Shown here piece after piece: positions 11,711 to 24,100 of a DNA stretch of 64,000 bases. The translations under genes and the position numbers were made by a program. Numbering within the stretch: position 1 is the stretch's first letter; every line of letters starts with the position of its first letter. Source of the DNA: Allolobophora icterica (taxonomy: Eukaryota > Annelida > Clitellata > Crassiclitellata > Lumbricidae); contig OY744608.1 in NCBI GenBank assembly GCA_963556255.1, positions 69,160,322 through 69,224,321 of the forward strand, read 5' to 3'. The notes beneath the pieces were generated by a model. The model ran no database searches and was not told where the DNA came from. It saw only the letters and a list, made by a program, of their open reading frames with translations.

Positions 11711-12599
11711 TTCTCCCGCATTTCTGCTTTCATGTTTAGACAGCTTCACTGGCTTCCTCTAACTGCCCGCATCCAGCTGAAGATACTTATCGTTTATCTG
11801 CCGATCTTAAATGGTACTTTCCCCTAAATTACTATGGTGACTCCATTCGCCGGTGTCATGCGAAATACTACTATCTGGCAACAAAAACGTTCCTACCACG
11901 CCCACTTCTTTCCAGGATGCAATTTTGCATTACTTACGTGCGAAATCTATTCCGTTGACAAATACGTTCCGAATGGCTAGGCGAACTTCGTTAGCAATAG
12001 TTCATTTTATGAAGCCCAGTTATGTTTTTTACTAAGCAATTTGTAAATAGGTTTTTAAAGAAGTGTCCTTATCGAAGCTGCGAGATGACTACGGTAGGCC
12101 TATTTAATTCCATTCCTGAGGCCGAACGATGACAACTGACGCAGGATCAATTCCCTATTATTATCTGTTTATGAATTAAGCGGACCCATGTAACAGAAGG
12201 CTTCGATAATCATTTGGCTTGAGTGTGTTACTGTGTGTGTGCGACTGTGTGTGTATAGGTGTGTTTAGGTCAGAGGCATATAAAAATAAGAAAACTACTT
12301 CGTTAGATTTGTCATAACTTTGCAAGTTGTGTAGCACTCACAATCACGTGTTGCTGTTTTGCCAGTTGCCGTGAAGCTCACGCACATTAATTTTTGGTTT
12401 TGTTACTTGTTGAAGGTGTTATATAGTCACTGAATGACAGCAGGCCTGTCAAGTTTCAATTGAACGATATTTTGTTTTTCCGCAATAGTTATGTGGGTCA
12501 TAAGATCACAGAAAGTGACATACCGCACTCATGATCAAAATTCATGTAGGCCTAATCTCCGTGTGCTGTACAAAATTACAGGCAAATGCAACACCCATC

Positions 12600-12830
12600 A
12601 GTGGCTTTTCATTAGTCAACGATGTCATCTGATTATCTTTGTCTGGTCATACCTAAATCAAGAACTGTTCTTGGTGAACGAGCTTTTTCAATGGCTGGAC
12701 CTACTTTTGGAACTCTCTCCCTGCCTGTCTATTCTTCAGTGGGTGTGTGCTCATGTAAGTCTCATGAAGCGTTTTTGTTCTACGGTCTACAAGGCTTGGT
12801 TTTGTATTAGGCTTGCATAGGTAAAAAATT
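12600..12830 (+). mobile_element. LINE C-terminal relic
   Basis: The frame reading VLGERAFSMAGPTFGTLSLP corresponds to the GxRAFSxAGPxxWNSLP end of jockey/CR1-type LINE proteins. Short and degenerate; probably part of the same or a related element as 10930-11710. Confidence 0.45.
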
Positions 12831-13489
12831 GAAATTTCAAAGATTACTTTCTTCACTTCCGAGGTTTCGGGAGACGCCATGTAGGACCTACTTGCGACGT
12901 AATAAGATTATTATGTTCTTACCTTCGATTGCAAATTTCTTTGCCAAATTTCGTATCTCTCATTTCTGGTTCTCGTTTCTATTAGCTTAACATTTTCCCG
13001 TTCTTAAGTACATTTCAACATCTTGAAACCGATCGCCATTAAGTTTATCGTCAAAGCTTCTTGAAGAAACTCGGAAAGTTGAGAGGGTAAAGAAATGATT
13101 ATTCGTTAAAAGCTTTTGTTTTACTCCTCTACCCACAGATGTCGCCCCTATGAAAGTTGGACACAAATATGCTGTTTAATTGTCAACAGACAATTTTTGC
13201 ACAAACAATTACTCATCGCTGTTTCTTAATAAAATTAGTAAATAAATATAATAAATTGGGATGTGTCATTTAAACAACACGCGTGTGGTTTGGCCCCAAG
13301 ACACGACGTGATATAAAGACTTTCCAGTCTATTGTATTAAGTCCCTTTCTGAGAGGTCAAGTGTGCTGGAAATGAGGTCACCGGTGGAATGCCGCATCGA
13401 GCAAATGAACCGGATCATATATGACAAAGAAAAGAAGGAGCCGGGCACCTACGTTGCTATTATGACATCATAGGTCACGGGAACCAATG

Positions 13490-13745
13490 ACAGAAGGTTT
13501 TGGAACGTTTCTGTTGCCGTATAATACTTCGCAGTACACCGGCCCACCTCGGCTGGCTCCCTTCGCCAAATCCGGTCCTCCGAGCGTTTGACCTAGGCCT
13601 ATATGCTGCCCGGCGGAGAACGGTCATGACCCAGTTCTGTGCCTCTGTTAGTGCTGGCCCTTCTCTAAGGAACCAGCTCCTGACTTCGGTCCGTACTGCA
13701 CTAATATCTTGTGCTCCGGCCACATTTTTTCGCTGCCTTTAAAGT
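13490..13745 (+). mobile_element. LINE C-terminal fragment upstream of copy B
   Basis: Reads HLGWLPSPNPVLRAF, YAARRRTVMTQFCASVSAGP and LRNQLLTSVRTA, resembling the end of a CR1/jockey-type LINE protein. The ortholog upstream of copy C is at 40860-41100. An open frame spans it but it is not a host gene. Confidence 0.55.
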
Positions 13746-13869
13746 TGCCTTTATTCTCGAGAATTTTTGCGTAGTAAGTGCCTGTGATTGGTGGGCACTG
13801 GGTAGAGGCTCATTACAAGTTCTGAAATACAATGTAATACCATACAATACCATAATATGATATTGTATG

Positions 13870-13930
13870 GTAAAATTAACCTCTTTGATGCTGACTATAT
13901 TATAGTCAGCATCAAAGAAGTTAATTTTAC
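13870..13930. repeat. 61-bp hairpin upstream of copy B
   Basis: Two 30-base arms (gtaaaattaacctctttgat then gctgactata, mirrored) around a single central base, with one mismatch. A slightly decayed ortholog is at 41280-41337. It could be a solo MITE-like palindrome. Confidence 0.75.
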
Positions 13931-14081
13931 TGTTTCATGTGCATGTTCTCCGGGGGGTGGGGGGCGATAGAGTAATTGGGAGGGGATAGAGACATATAAT
14001 CAGTACCCAAGTGAATTGTACCTCATTGCGTTCTGTCAGTGAGAATTTATTAATAAACGAAGATATATATAATGGTTACAA

Positions 14082-14262
14082 CCATGGCCAGGAGAGCATT
14101 AGATTCGCGGTTCGATACCCGTAACCCCCTCTAGGGCGGCGCCTTGTGTGCCAATCCGTGTATTTAGTTAAGATTTGATTGTACTGTCATGTTTCGATGT
14201 AATCTTACTGCATTTGTCAGTTTCAATGAATAAAGAAAATTATAATTATTATTGTTATTATG
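14082..14262 (+). mobile_element. tRNA-derived SINE with AATAAAGAAAATTATT tail
   Basis: Begins ggttacaaccatggccagg, carries a B-box-like ggttcgatacc and the pairing end cgtaaccccc, then a unique body and a tail aataaagaaaattata followed by att repeats. Ortholog at 41395-41570. Confidence 0.55.
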
Positions 14263-14367
14263 TTGATTGATTGACTAATTGACTTATTTATTTATTGACA
14301 CTGAGGTACTAGTGCACTACTAAAACTGGTGACATTCGGCCGAATAGGAATCTGACACATGCATGTA

Positions 14368-14703
<336 letters not shown>

Positions 14704-15082
14704 AAACTGTCTGATACAGAGAGACAGAAGATACGTTACGCTTACGAGACACAACGCGGCCACACCACCACGCGTACTTGCACTAATTGTCAGTGTGAGA
14801 GTACAATAAATTTTATGAGTCTTCACAGAGGCTTTACAAAAGTGCACCTGCAACTTTAAAATTACGCTATTAAGACGACAGAGACTGATCGATTAATTGC
14901 TGTATACACAGGCAATAATAAACTAGGACGACACGTAACCTGCAGAAAAGGGCCGCGGAATATCCCTTTTCTCAACATTCGTCTTAGTTTTAATTAAACT
15001 GAAATTTCTGCTAATATCAGCTAAGCTTCTGCTCGTAAAACGGGTCCCGCTAAGATATTGAAACGTGCACCTGAGTCAGGCA

Positions 15083-15187
15083 GCCATAGCGTAATACAGA
15101 ACACGAGCTTAGACAATCCTCAATGAACAGTGGGTTTCCCATCTGTACAAGACTGATTCAGCAGCACTCGGAACACTTCTACCGACA
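15083..15187 (+). promoter_or_regulatory. 5' leader / proximal promoter region of copy B
   Basis: The 37 bases before the ATG (15151-15187) are identical to those before copy C, and a further block (agccatagcgtaataca, from 15083) is also shared. No TATA box was seen close by. Conservation to the ATG supports the start codon; where transcription starts is not known. Confidence 0.4.
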
Positions 15188-18100
15188 ATGGATTACTTGT
15201 CATGGCCGGACTATCTGATCCTGGTGGCATTCCTCGTCATCTCACTTGGAATCGGTGTCTACCACTCCTTAACAGGTGGTCGACAGAAGACAACATCCGA
15301 GTTCATCATGGCAAATCGTGCCCTCAAGGTCCTTCCGACAGCGCTGTCTCTTCTGGTCTCCTTCCAATCGGCCATTATAATCTTGGGAATGACAGCAGAG
15401 ATGTACAGCTACGGATCGCAATTTCTCATCATGTTCATGATTGCAGTCACGCTGGCCATATTAATCACCATCCAGGTCTTCGTTCCATGGATCTACCCGA
15501 TGAAATTAGTCAGCATCAACGAGGTTAAATTGACTTTCTCGTGTTCATCATGAATTATTTTCGTCGTTGCCATTTTAATCAGCATCATCATCACCACGAC
15601 TATGAATAAAAGCCGTCATATCCACTGTAATTAGTGGTCATTGTCATTATCATGTTTTTATGATCGATGTCACATTCGACATAATAAAATCACTAAACAT
15701 TGATTTAAATTTTCAACATTAACGGAGTCAGGAATATTGCTTTTAAAATGGTTCTAAAATTATCTCAAACAGAGAACTCTGTTGATGACTTGCAATGCAA
15801 ACCTCAAACATTGTCTATATTTTGCTATAACCTGCGGTGTTCCGCAAGGTTCTGTTCTTTAACCCCTGTTGTTCACCTTCTACACTGCTCCACTCAGATG
15901 ACTCATTAGGCCATCCTCATATGACCATTACCTATATGCTGACGATGCCCAACTATTCATACCTTTCTCCCCAAACAGGCTCTCAGTCCATAGATTATCT
16001 TCTTCACGTCGTTACCCAATCTCCTTCTGGATGGCATCAAATCTTCTGTGGTTGAAGCCGTCTAAAACTGAATTCATTCTTATAGGCCTGCGTGACCAAC
16101 TCAGGAAAATGCCAGACCCTCTATTTCCCCCAACCTTAACTCTGCATCCATCCCCACATTTTTCACTGTCAATTCTTCCGTCTGCAACCTAAGTCGTGTG
16201 ACCTTTGACCAAATCCTTAGCTTCTCCGAACATAACTTTATCACCCATCGTTCTCGCTCCCGTTTAATGCATATCCGTGACCGTCGCAGAATTTGCCCTG
16301 TGCTCGACCTCAAAACTGCATCTACAATCGCTACTGTTCACGCTCAAGTAGACTACTGCAACGCGCACTTAATGAGCATAGGCATGAGCCAAATAAACCG
16401 CCTCCACGCCATGCATAATAGTGGGGGGCCGTGCTTGTGCATTTTGCTCTAGTCATTTCAAGTTGATGTGAAAGTTTCATTTTCAGTACCAATTTGAAGG
16501 TAAGGGTCTATAGAACAATTTTGGTCCGAGGGGAAAGCACTCAGATAAAAAATGAGACTTCTGGAAGCGTGGGGGTTCGAAACCCCCAACTAGGCCTATG
16601 CGAAATATGTAAACTGTTATAACTTTTGATCGGATGGTCCGATCTAAACACATTTGGTATGTATGGATTCAGTATCAGGAGCTGGTCCGAGAAGAAAGCA
16701 CTCAGATAAAAAATGAGACTTCTGGAAGCGTGGGGGTTCGAAACCCCCAACTAGGCGTATGCGAAATATGTAAACTGTTATAACTTTCGATCGGATTGTC
16801 CGATCTGAACACATTTGGTATGTATGGATTCAGTATCAGGAGCTGGTCCGAGGGGAAAGCACTCAGATAAAAAATGAGACTTCTGGAAGCATAGGGGTTC
16901 GAAACCCCCAACTAGGCCTATGCGAAATATGTAAACTGTTATAACTTTTGATCGGATGGTCCGATCTGAACACATTTGGTATGTATGGATTCAGTATCAG
17001 GAGCTGGTCCGAGGGGAAAGCACTCCGATAAAAAAAATGAGACTTCTGGAAGCGTGGGGTTCGAAACCCCCAACTAGTCCTATGCGAAATATGTAAACTG
17101 TTATAACTTTTGATCGGATGGTCCGATCTGAACACATTTGGTATGTATGGATTCAGTATCAGGAACTGTCAATTATATTAACATGCATATTGCTCATAAA
17201 AGCAGTGATGTTGCCGGTATTGGTGTATATCCACAAAAATAGAGAAAGGTTCATAAGAAAGTTGCTAATAAACCGGCTATAACAAATCGAACGTACATAT
17301 GGTAAGCATTGCATGTTGTTCTTATCCAGCTACTTCACTCATGTGCGCTTGCACAGACGTTTGCACTTCAATTTTGCCTTCATGCACTTGCACAGAGAGC
17401 AGGCACTTGCGCAAGTGCACTTCACATCTAGGTGGAATACATCCCTGGCGAGGGGCACATCCTTTTCATCAGGGAACTTATCGTCGGATATCTTTTCCGA
17501 CAGGAATGAGAACAGTTCCTTCTTGTTATCAACGTTAGCCAGGAACTTCTGCCAATTTCCTGGGACTTCGACAGTAGCAGATACGCGTTGTCGGGTGCCT
17601 GTTCCTAGTTTTCCCCTTGTCTCTCCTTTTATTGTCAGTGCACGATTCTGGTCCCAGACAATGTCTACTCTTGACGATTGTTTCAATTCGTGGCAAACTC
17701 ATGGGCAGAAAAACTTGTAAAAATATGAATCAAAGGTCGTGCCAGGAACTGAATGTATCAGTACTCCACCTTCAATAACTATGAAGTCGAGAAAATCTGG
17801 CGCAACTAGCTGCTCATTGACAGAAATGGCGCTACTCGTACTGGCTTCCATGATATATACCAACAAATCAGACTGTACAGAAGTTGAGGGACCCTGCGGA
17901 TGACAACGCAGGTGGGTATGGAGAAGATTCGTGACGAACAAATTCCTCCAAATTCCCCCCTCGGCTGTCTAGTACAACAAAAGCTTGCCCATAAAGCCCT
18001 GAGTGATCTTGTAATGTTGCATTTTCAGCTTCATTGCTGTCTTCCTTTGCATTTTCTTATGGAACAACAGTAAGTTGTTTCTCTTGATGGGTGCTGTCAG

Positions 18101-21100
18101 AAGTGTTTCACTTGAGTCAGGCACACTCATCCTGAAGTTGTTTTACTGGTTTTGTCCCAATGACTCGACTTCGTGGACAGATTGGGCAGCAGCCGCAGAC
18201 TCACATAGGCTGCCTGGTTTTCTAACGTTACCAGGTCTTCACTGTCCTCCTCAAAAGGAGTCCCCTTGTTCATCAACACCTCCGTCAGGTCTTCGACATT
18301 GCCCTGAAATTGTTGCTGAGATGCACATACCTCCTCATGATGAGGGAGTTCTTCATCATCAATGTTGTGTTCACCACTAAACTGTCCAACGATACGGCAG
18401 ATTTCCAGGTCAGTCACGATCCAGCGTTCTAGCATGGAAGAGTTCACTGTGAGACTGATCATGCCAACAACTCCTTCCACTCGTTTGTTGGCTTACGTCG
18501 AGTTATCATCTAGTGTCCCTTGTCAAACTCTACCTTGATACTGTATGGGAGAACTTCCAGGTCTGGGATACGGATTGGCATCCACCTGGCGTAATTCTGG
18601 TGATCGAGAACAAAGAAAAGAGGTACAAGCTTCCGCAGGGTAGTGATCATGAGTTCAAACTTTCGTTCTCGTAGTGCCCGGATGAACATGAATATGATAT
18701 GTTGGTACTTGTGCACGAGTAATCAGAACTTGAACGTTGGATCCTGTTGAGAAGCTACCACGACCAATTCCTCAAAGTTCATCTCAATTACGCAGACTTT
18801 TCTGCCCCGAAGATGTCAGGGAAGGTCCACTGCATTTTTTGGAGAGGTCATGGAGTGGTTGGTCCACTACCAACACAGGGACTTGGTGTGGGCTGAGGTG
18901 CTCAGTTGTCTTTTTCACTCGTTCTATTCCATGTTGATTCATTTCCAGAGTGGCTGATTTCTAATGGAAAAGTGACAGGAGGCTTCATTGTATTTTTCCG
19001 GTTATCCAGCAGCATCTGATGGATGTGGGCGTTCACACAAATTCTTAGAGGGGATTTTTATGGGGGCAAAATTTTTTAGAGGGGTGGGCAAAATAACGAA
19101 AAATTATCAAGGACTTTACCTAAATAATTAAGTGTATTTTCGCATTGCATTGAAAGTCATTAAGGGACTGTTGTAATAATCAATAATCATAATAATCAAA
19201 AGATTTTATTTATCAAAATATTTGCAAAATGAAGGGGGTAAATGTCCCCCTTAACCCCCTACGAACGCCAATGCTGATGGAGCGGCATGGAATGAATACA
19301 ATACCATAGGGAGAAAACCTTTATTTTACCAACGTTCCATTTTTGGAACATAAATTGTAGTGCTATAAAAATATATATTGCCTTTGTAAATTTATTATCT
19401 TTGGTCTGCAAATGAAAGAACTAGGAACGGAGAATATAAAACAGCGTCTGTTTTCTGATTAACTTAAATTATTTTTGTGCTAGCGTTGCGTAATTTTGAC
19501 GAATTTTGAGATTTATTAGCCAAAAAATTTATAAAGTTAAAAAAAATATTTGCGTAATCATTTAACAGGTGAGACATATTGTATTTGTTTAATTGATATC
19601 TATAATCAGTTATGACAATAGCAATTACCTAATATTGGGCCCAACTCTAGAAGATAAAATCCAGTTTCAAAGCATGTTCCATTTTTGGAACGTTGGTGCA
19701 TTCTCATTAGTATTACCATATATGGTAATACTAATGAGAATGCACCAACGTGCTTTGAAACTGATTGTGTTTCCTTGTTACTAGTTTGCCACTGGATATT
19801 GTTTGATTTTTGCATGCATCATTATTTCTTCACATTCTCTTTCATTCATTCATTTTTGACATTGATTTTATTATAAATTGAAATATTTAAATTGGAAATT
19901 TAGACAACGACGCGACTACACATCAGCAAGAAGTGGGAAAAGGTGACGGCACATAGTTGCTACGAAGATGAGGCCGATATTATTTGCATCCTTCCACCAG
20001 CTGATGGCAACGAAATTGAATGTCAGCAAATAGATGAAAAAATGATCTAGCATAAGTAGAGCCTGTGGATATTTGTTGTGAATTAGATGTATTCTGTGGC
20101 AGAAGCGATGATGAGCAACCAGTAGCCGCCATGGCAACAGAAACCAAAATCTTAAATGGGAGAACAGACACAGAAAGCGAGAGGCAAGAAAATAATCACA
20201 TATGAATGGTTTTCCAAAAGATACACCAACAACGCTACTGTAGGCACACCAAGATAATCGATCAAATCCAAAGAGAACAGGAGATCACACCAGCAGGAAC
20301 CGCCGGCTTTCCACAAAAAAGTGTCATCCTCTGAAATGGAAGGTGATGGTCCTTCTTATCAAAAGAAGTAAAATTGGAACAACAGCTGTAATAGTTCAAG
20401 AGTTACAAAGCTAGAGAAACAAAGAAAGGTTCATCTTCTGTAATCTAGCTGACAATAGATCTCTTGGTGATTCTAGAGTGGCAAAATTTGCTCCACTATA
20501 TATGATCAGCTAAACAAATCCATGAAGTAGTGTGGAATTTTTCATGAAAAACTTAGCATTGATCAGTCCGTGGTGCCTTATTATGGACACCATGGGACAA
20601 ACATGTTCACAAGTGGAACACCAATCAGATTCGGCTATAAGATCTGGATGTTTTGTTCATCGGATGGTTTTCCAAATCGAGCAACAATTTATTGTGGCAG
20701 AAGTAGTTGACCCGCAGAAACCCCCTTGGTGAGCACGTTGTCATGAATTTTGCCGAACTTATTATGGGAAAACTAAATCACCTGCGATACTGTGAAATTT
20801 TTTACTAGTTAGTAACTAGTACTTACAACCTTCTGTCTAAGCTGAGATATGGGGATAAGGGCAACAGGTACTGTCCGTGATGGTCAAACTGGAACAGCAC
20901 TTCTGACAGATAAGAAAATGTTTGCAAAGGAAGAAAGAGGTGCTTTTGAGTACACTTGTGATGGCAGAATTTGTGTTGTTAGGTGTCAGACAACAATGTA
21001 GTAACATGTCTCAGTAACTTTGATAGGGCAAATCCTTTGGAATAAGTGGTCAGTATCTGGGGTTGCAAGGACAAAGAATTGGTATCTCAGTGAATCATGA

Positions 21101-24100
21101 TAAACAACTATACAGCAGTATGGGAGGGGTTGATCTAATGGATCGGCTTCTGTCAGCGCAACGACCAAGAATCAAGGGAATCAAGTGGTAGTTGAACTTT
21201 TTCAGCAGTGCCATCAACATGGTGGTAGTTGCTGCATAGCGACTACACTATCGTGTCTCGGAAGCTCAACAGCTACGACCTATTTGGAGGGCTTGGTCAA
21301 AAGCTCATGGCGTTGTCGTTTACGGAGACCCACTGCTCCAGTGCAGTCATGCCTATGCTATGACGGCATTACATTCGTCTTGCAAGTCAGGGTCGTTGCA
21401 TTTTATGCAGAAAAAAACACTACCGAATAATGTGCCAAATGTCTCAAGAACTGTGAACTGTTTTGAATGTGTTCATACTTTAAAGAAAATTGGTTTTCAG
21501 TAGCTTTTGTGTCGTCTAGTCATGTTCCGCTGCCATTGTAAGAAATGCTAGTGGGAATGACCCAACGTTCCATTTTTGGAACATCCTCAAAAATGACCTT
21601 AAAGTTGAAATATTAATAAAAGCTTTTCATTTATGCTTAAATACCATTAATATATAACACATATTTAAGTTGCATCCGAAAATTCCACCTAAAAAGCATA
21701 GTGGTAAAATAAAGGTTAACTGAGATATTTTTTATGGGTTTCAGTCATGAGGCGTAATGTTAAAAAACAGAAATTGGCAGTCATCTTGGAATTGTTGGCA
21801 TACGAGAATATTCAAAACACCAATATTTTGACTTCATGTGATTCATCATTCAGTATTAGCTTTTTAGAATTGTAATAAAAGTTTTAATACGCATGAACTT
21901 TTACAAAAAACCAAAGTGTATGCCTATTTCACGATTTTCGATGGCGGCGATTTTGAAAATAAGGCCAAAACACCCATTTCTCATCTGAGTTCTTGGAATT
22001 TCAAGCTCATCTTTTCCACAGTCCAACAATACCATAGGGAGAAAACTAACAGAGATATTTATTTGAGGGATTGCAATAGCCACTTCAGTTGTGAGGCGCA
22101 ATGCTAAAAAAATAAATTGGCAGCCATCTTGGAATTTTTGGCATACCAGAATATTCGAAAAACCAATATTTTGACTTCATGTGATTTCTTATTCAGTATT
22201 AGCTTTATAAAATTGCAATAAAAGTTTTAATACAAATGAGCTTTTTAAAATCCAAAGTGTATGCCTATTTCACGATTTTCGATGGCGGCCATTTTGAAAA
22301 TTAGGCCAAAACACCCATTTCTCATCTGAGTTCTTGGAATTTCAAGGTCATCTTTTCCACAGTCCAACAATACCATAGGGAGAAAACTGACAGAGATATG
22401 TATTTGAGGGATTTCAATAGCCACTTCAGTTATGAGGCGTAATGCTAAAAAAAAGAAATTGGCAGCCATCTTGGAATTTTTGGCATACCAGAATATTCGA
22501 AACATCAATATTTTGACTTCATGCGATTCCTTATTCAGTATTAGCTTTATAAAATTGCAATAACAGTTTTAATACGCATGAACTTTTACAAAAAAAAACA
22601 AAGTGTATGCCTATTTCACGATTTTCGATGGCGGCCATTTTGAAAATTGGGTCAAAGTACCAATTTCTCATCTGAGTCCTTTCCCCTCGGACCAAATTTG
22701 GTCTACATACACTTACCCTCAAATTAGTAATGAAAACGAAACTTTCACATCAATTTGAAATGACTGAGTGTTTGGGAACCCCACTATAATACTCTCGCTC
22801 GTTATGTGACTAAAACCCCCAAGCACCACTACTATAACATCACTCCTGTCCTGAAATCACTTCACTTGCTTAAAATGTCGAACGAACGGAATGTAAAGTC
22901 ATGTCACTCACCAGTAATAAGCTTCATTCCTCCCAGCCTTCCTCTCTCCGTCAGCTCTTCACGGTCCAATCAAGTCGATGCCAGGCGATTACCAGTTTAC
23001 TCCAGGTGCCTAGCACCATTTAAGATTTTTCACTACGCCCACTGGCACTAAATAATTCACTATACCCACTGGCACTAAATTATTAAAATACATTTATAAT
23101 GTTTCTAGTACTTCGAACGTCGCTTCAAATCGAAGTCTGTAACGATTCTTGCATCAACCGCATCGATCATCCAACAAGTAAGATTTAAACAATAATTATT
23201 ATTCGTTTTACAGCATATACCTCTATATCCACCTACTACAGAGTCAATATTTCTTCATTAAATTGTTTATTCCATCCTTATGGTGCTTATTATGTATAGG
23301 TCCCTAATCATAGTTTCAATTTTACAAATAATCTCTACAGACCAGTAGCCCATTGCAATGCATACAAACATTTGTTGACTTGTTTTCTACAGACTGTACT
23401 TATTGGTATAACGATGTACGCCCCATCGGCAGCGTTACAATCAGGTATGCTGGCATTTTGAATACGAGCAACTCGCATATTTAAGCGATTTTTCAATCGT
23501 CTCCAATCATCAATATTCGCTTAATTCAACATATTCAGTTGCCAAAACGCAGTTGGTAAAAGCACGATAGCTTTAGCAGAGCTTAGTTTAGTGTTAGCAG
23601 AGCTTAAGTTTTTGTATCGCAAGTGACTGGGATACAAAAAGATTAACCTACACAAAAAATGGGTCAGGGTTAGTCTGTAATGTGCTGCGTGCCAATCTGT
23701 CTAAGCAAACAATAACACGACGACAGTGGAAATATCTGTTCCTGGAACTAACCCTCATTAGGATATTCAATATTTATTAGGACACTCAATATTAGACACT
23801 GTGATCTTTGCTATGCTCGAAATCCTAACATCAATTTGGTATCGTCGGCTTTCCCGGTTGCCAGTCCAAGGTTACAGCATTCGCTATGCAGTTAATTTCG
23901 TTCTGTTAATTCCTTGATGTTATTAATTACCTCTTCCAACATTATATTCTCAGAGCTAATGTTATATAATTTTTACAGCATTAAAAATTTCCTAGGCTAA
24001 AAATAGATAAAACAACTTAAATGCTGCGACTATCTTTAAAAATAAAAGTATATAGGCCCCTATAACTTGAACTAGCCTGCATATGAAAGTGAATGTATAG

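Larger units (their letters stand above)
16419..22786. mobile_element. 6.4-kb composite inverted-repeat element in intron 1 of copy B
   Basis: The ends are inverted repeats of about 125 bp: TAGTGGGG, then tcatttcaagttgatgtgaa on the left, mirrored on the right, running into ggtccgaggggaaag. Copy C gives the empty site (cataatactctc). The target duplication reads as TAA, ATAAT or an imperfect 7-mer depending on where the palindromic end is cut. Contents in order: a 161-bp minisatellite, a decayed minus-strand frame (17300-18720), a 250-bp MITE, a piggyBac element, and a second tandem array. The superfamily is not assignable from the ends. The minus-strand relic may be its own protein or a passenger. 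Confidence 0.75.
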
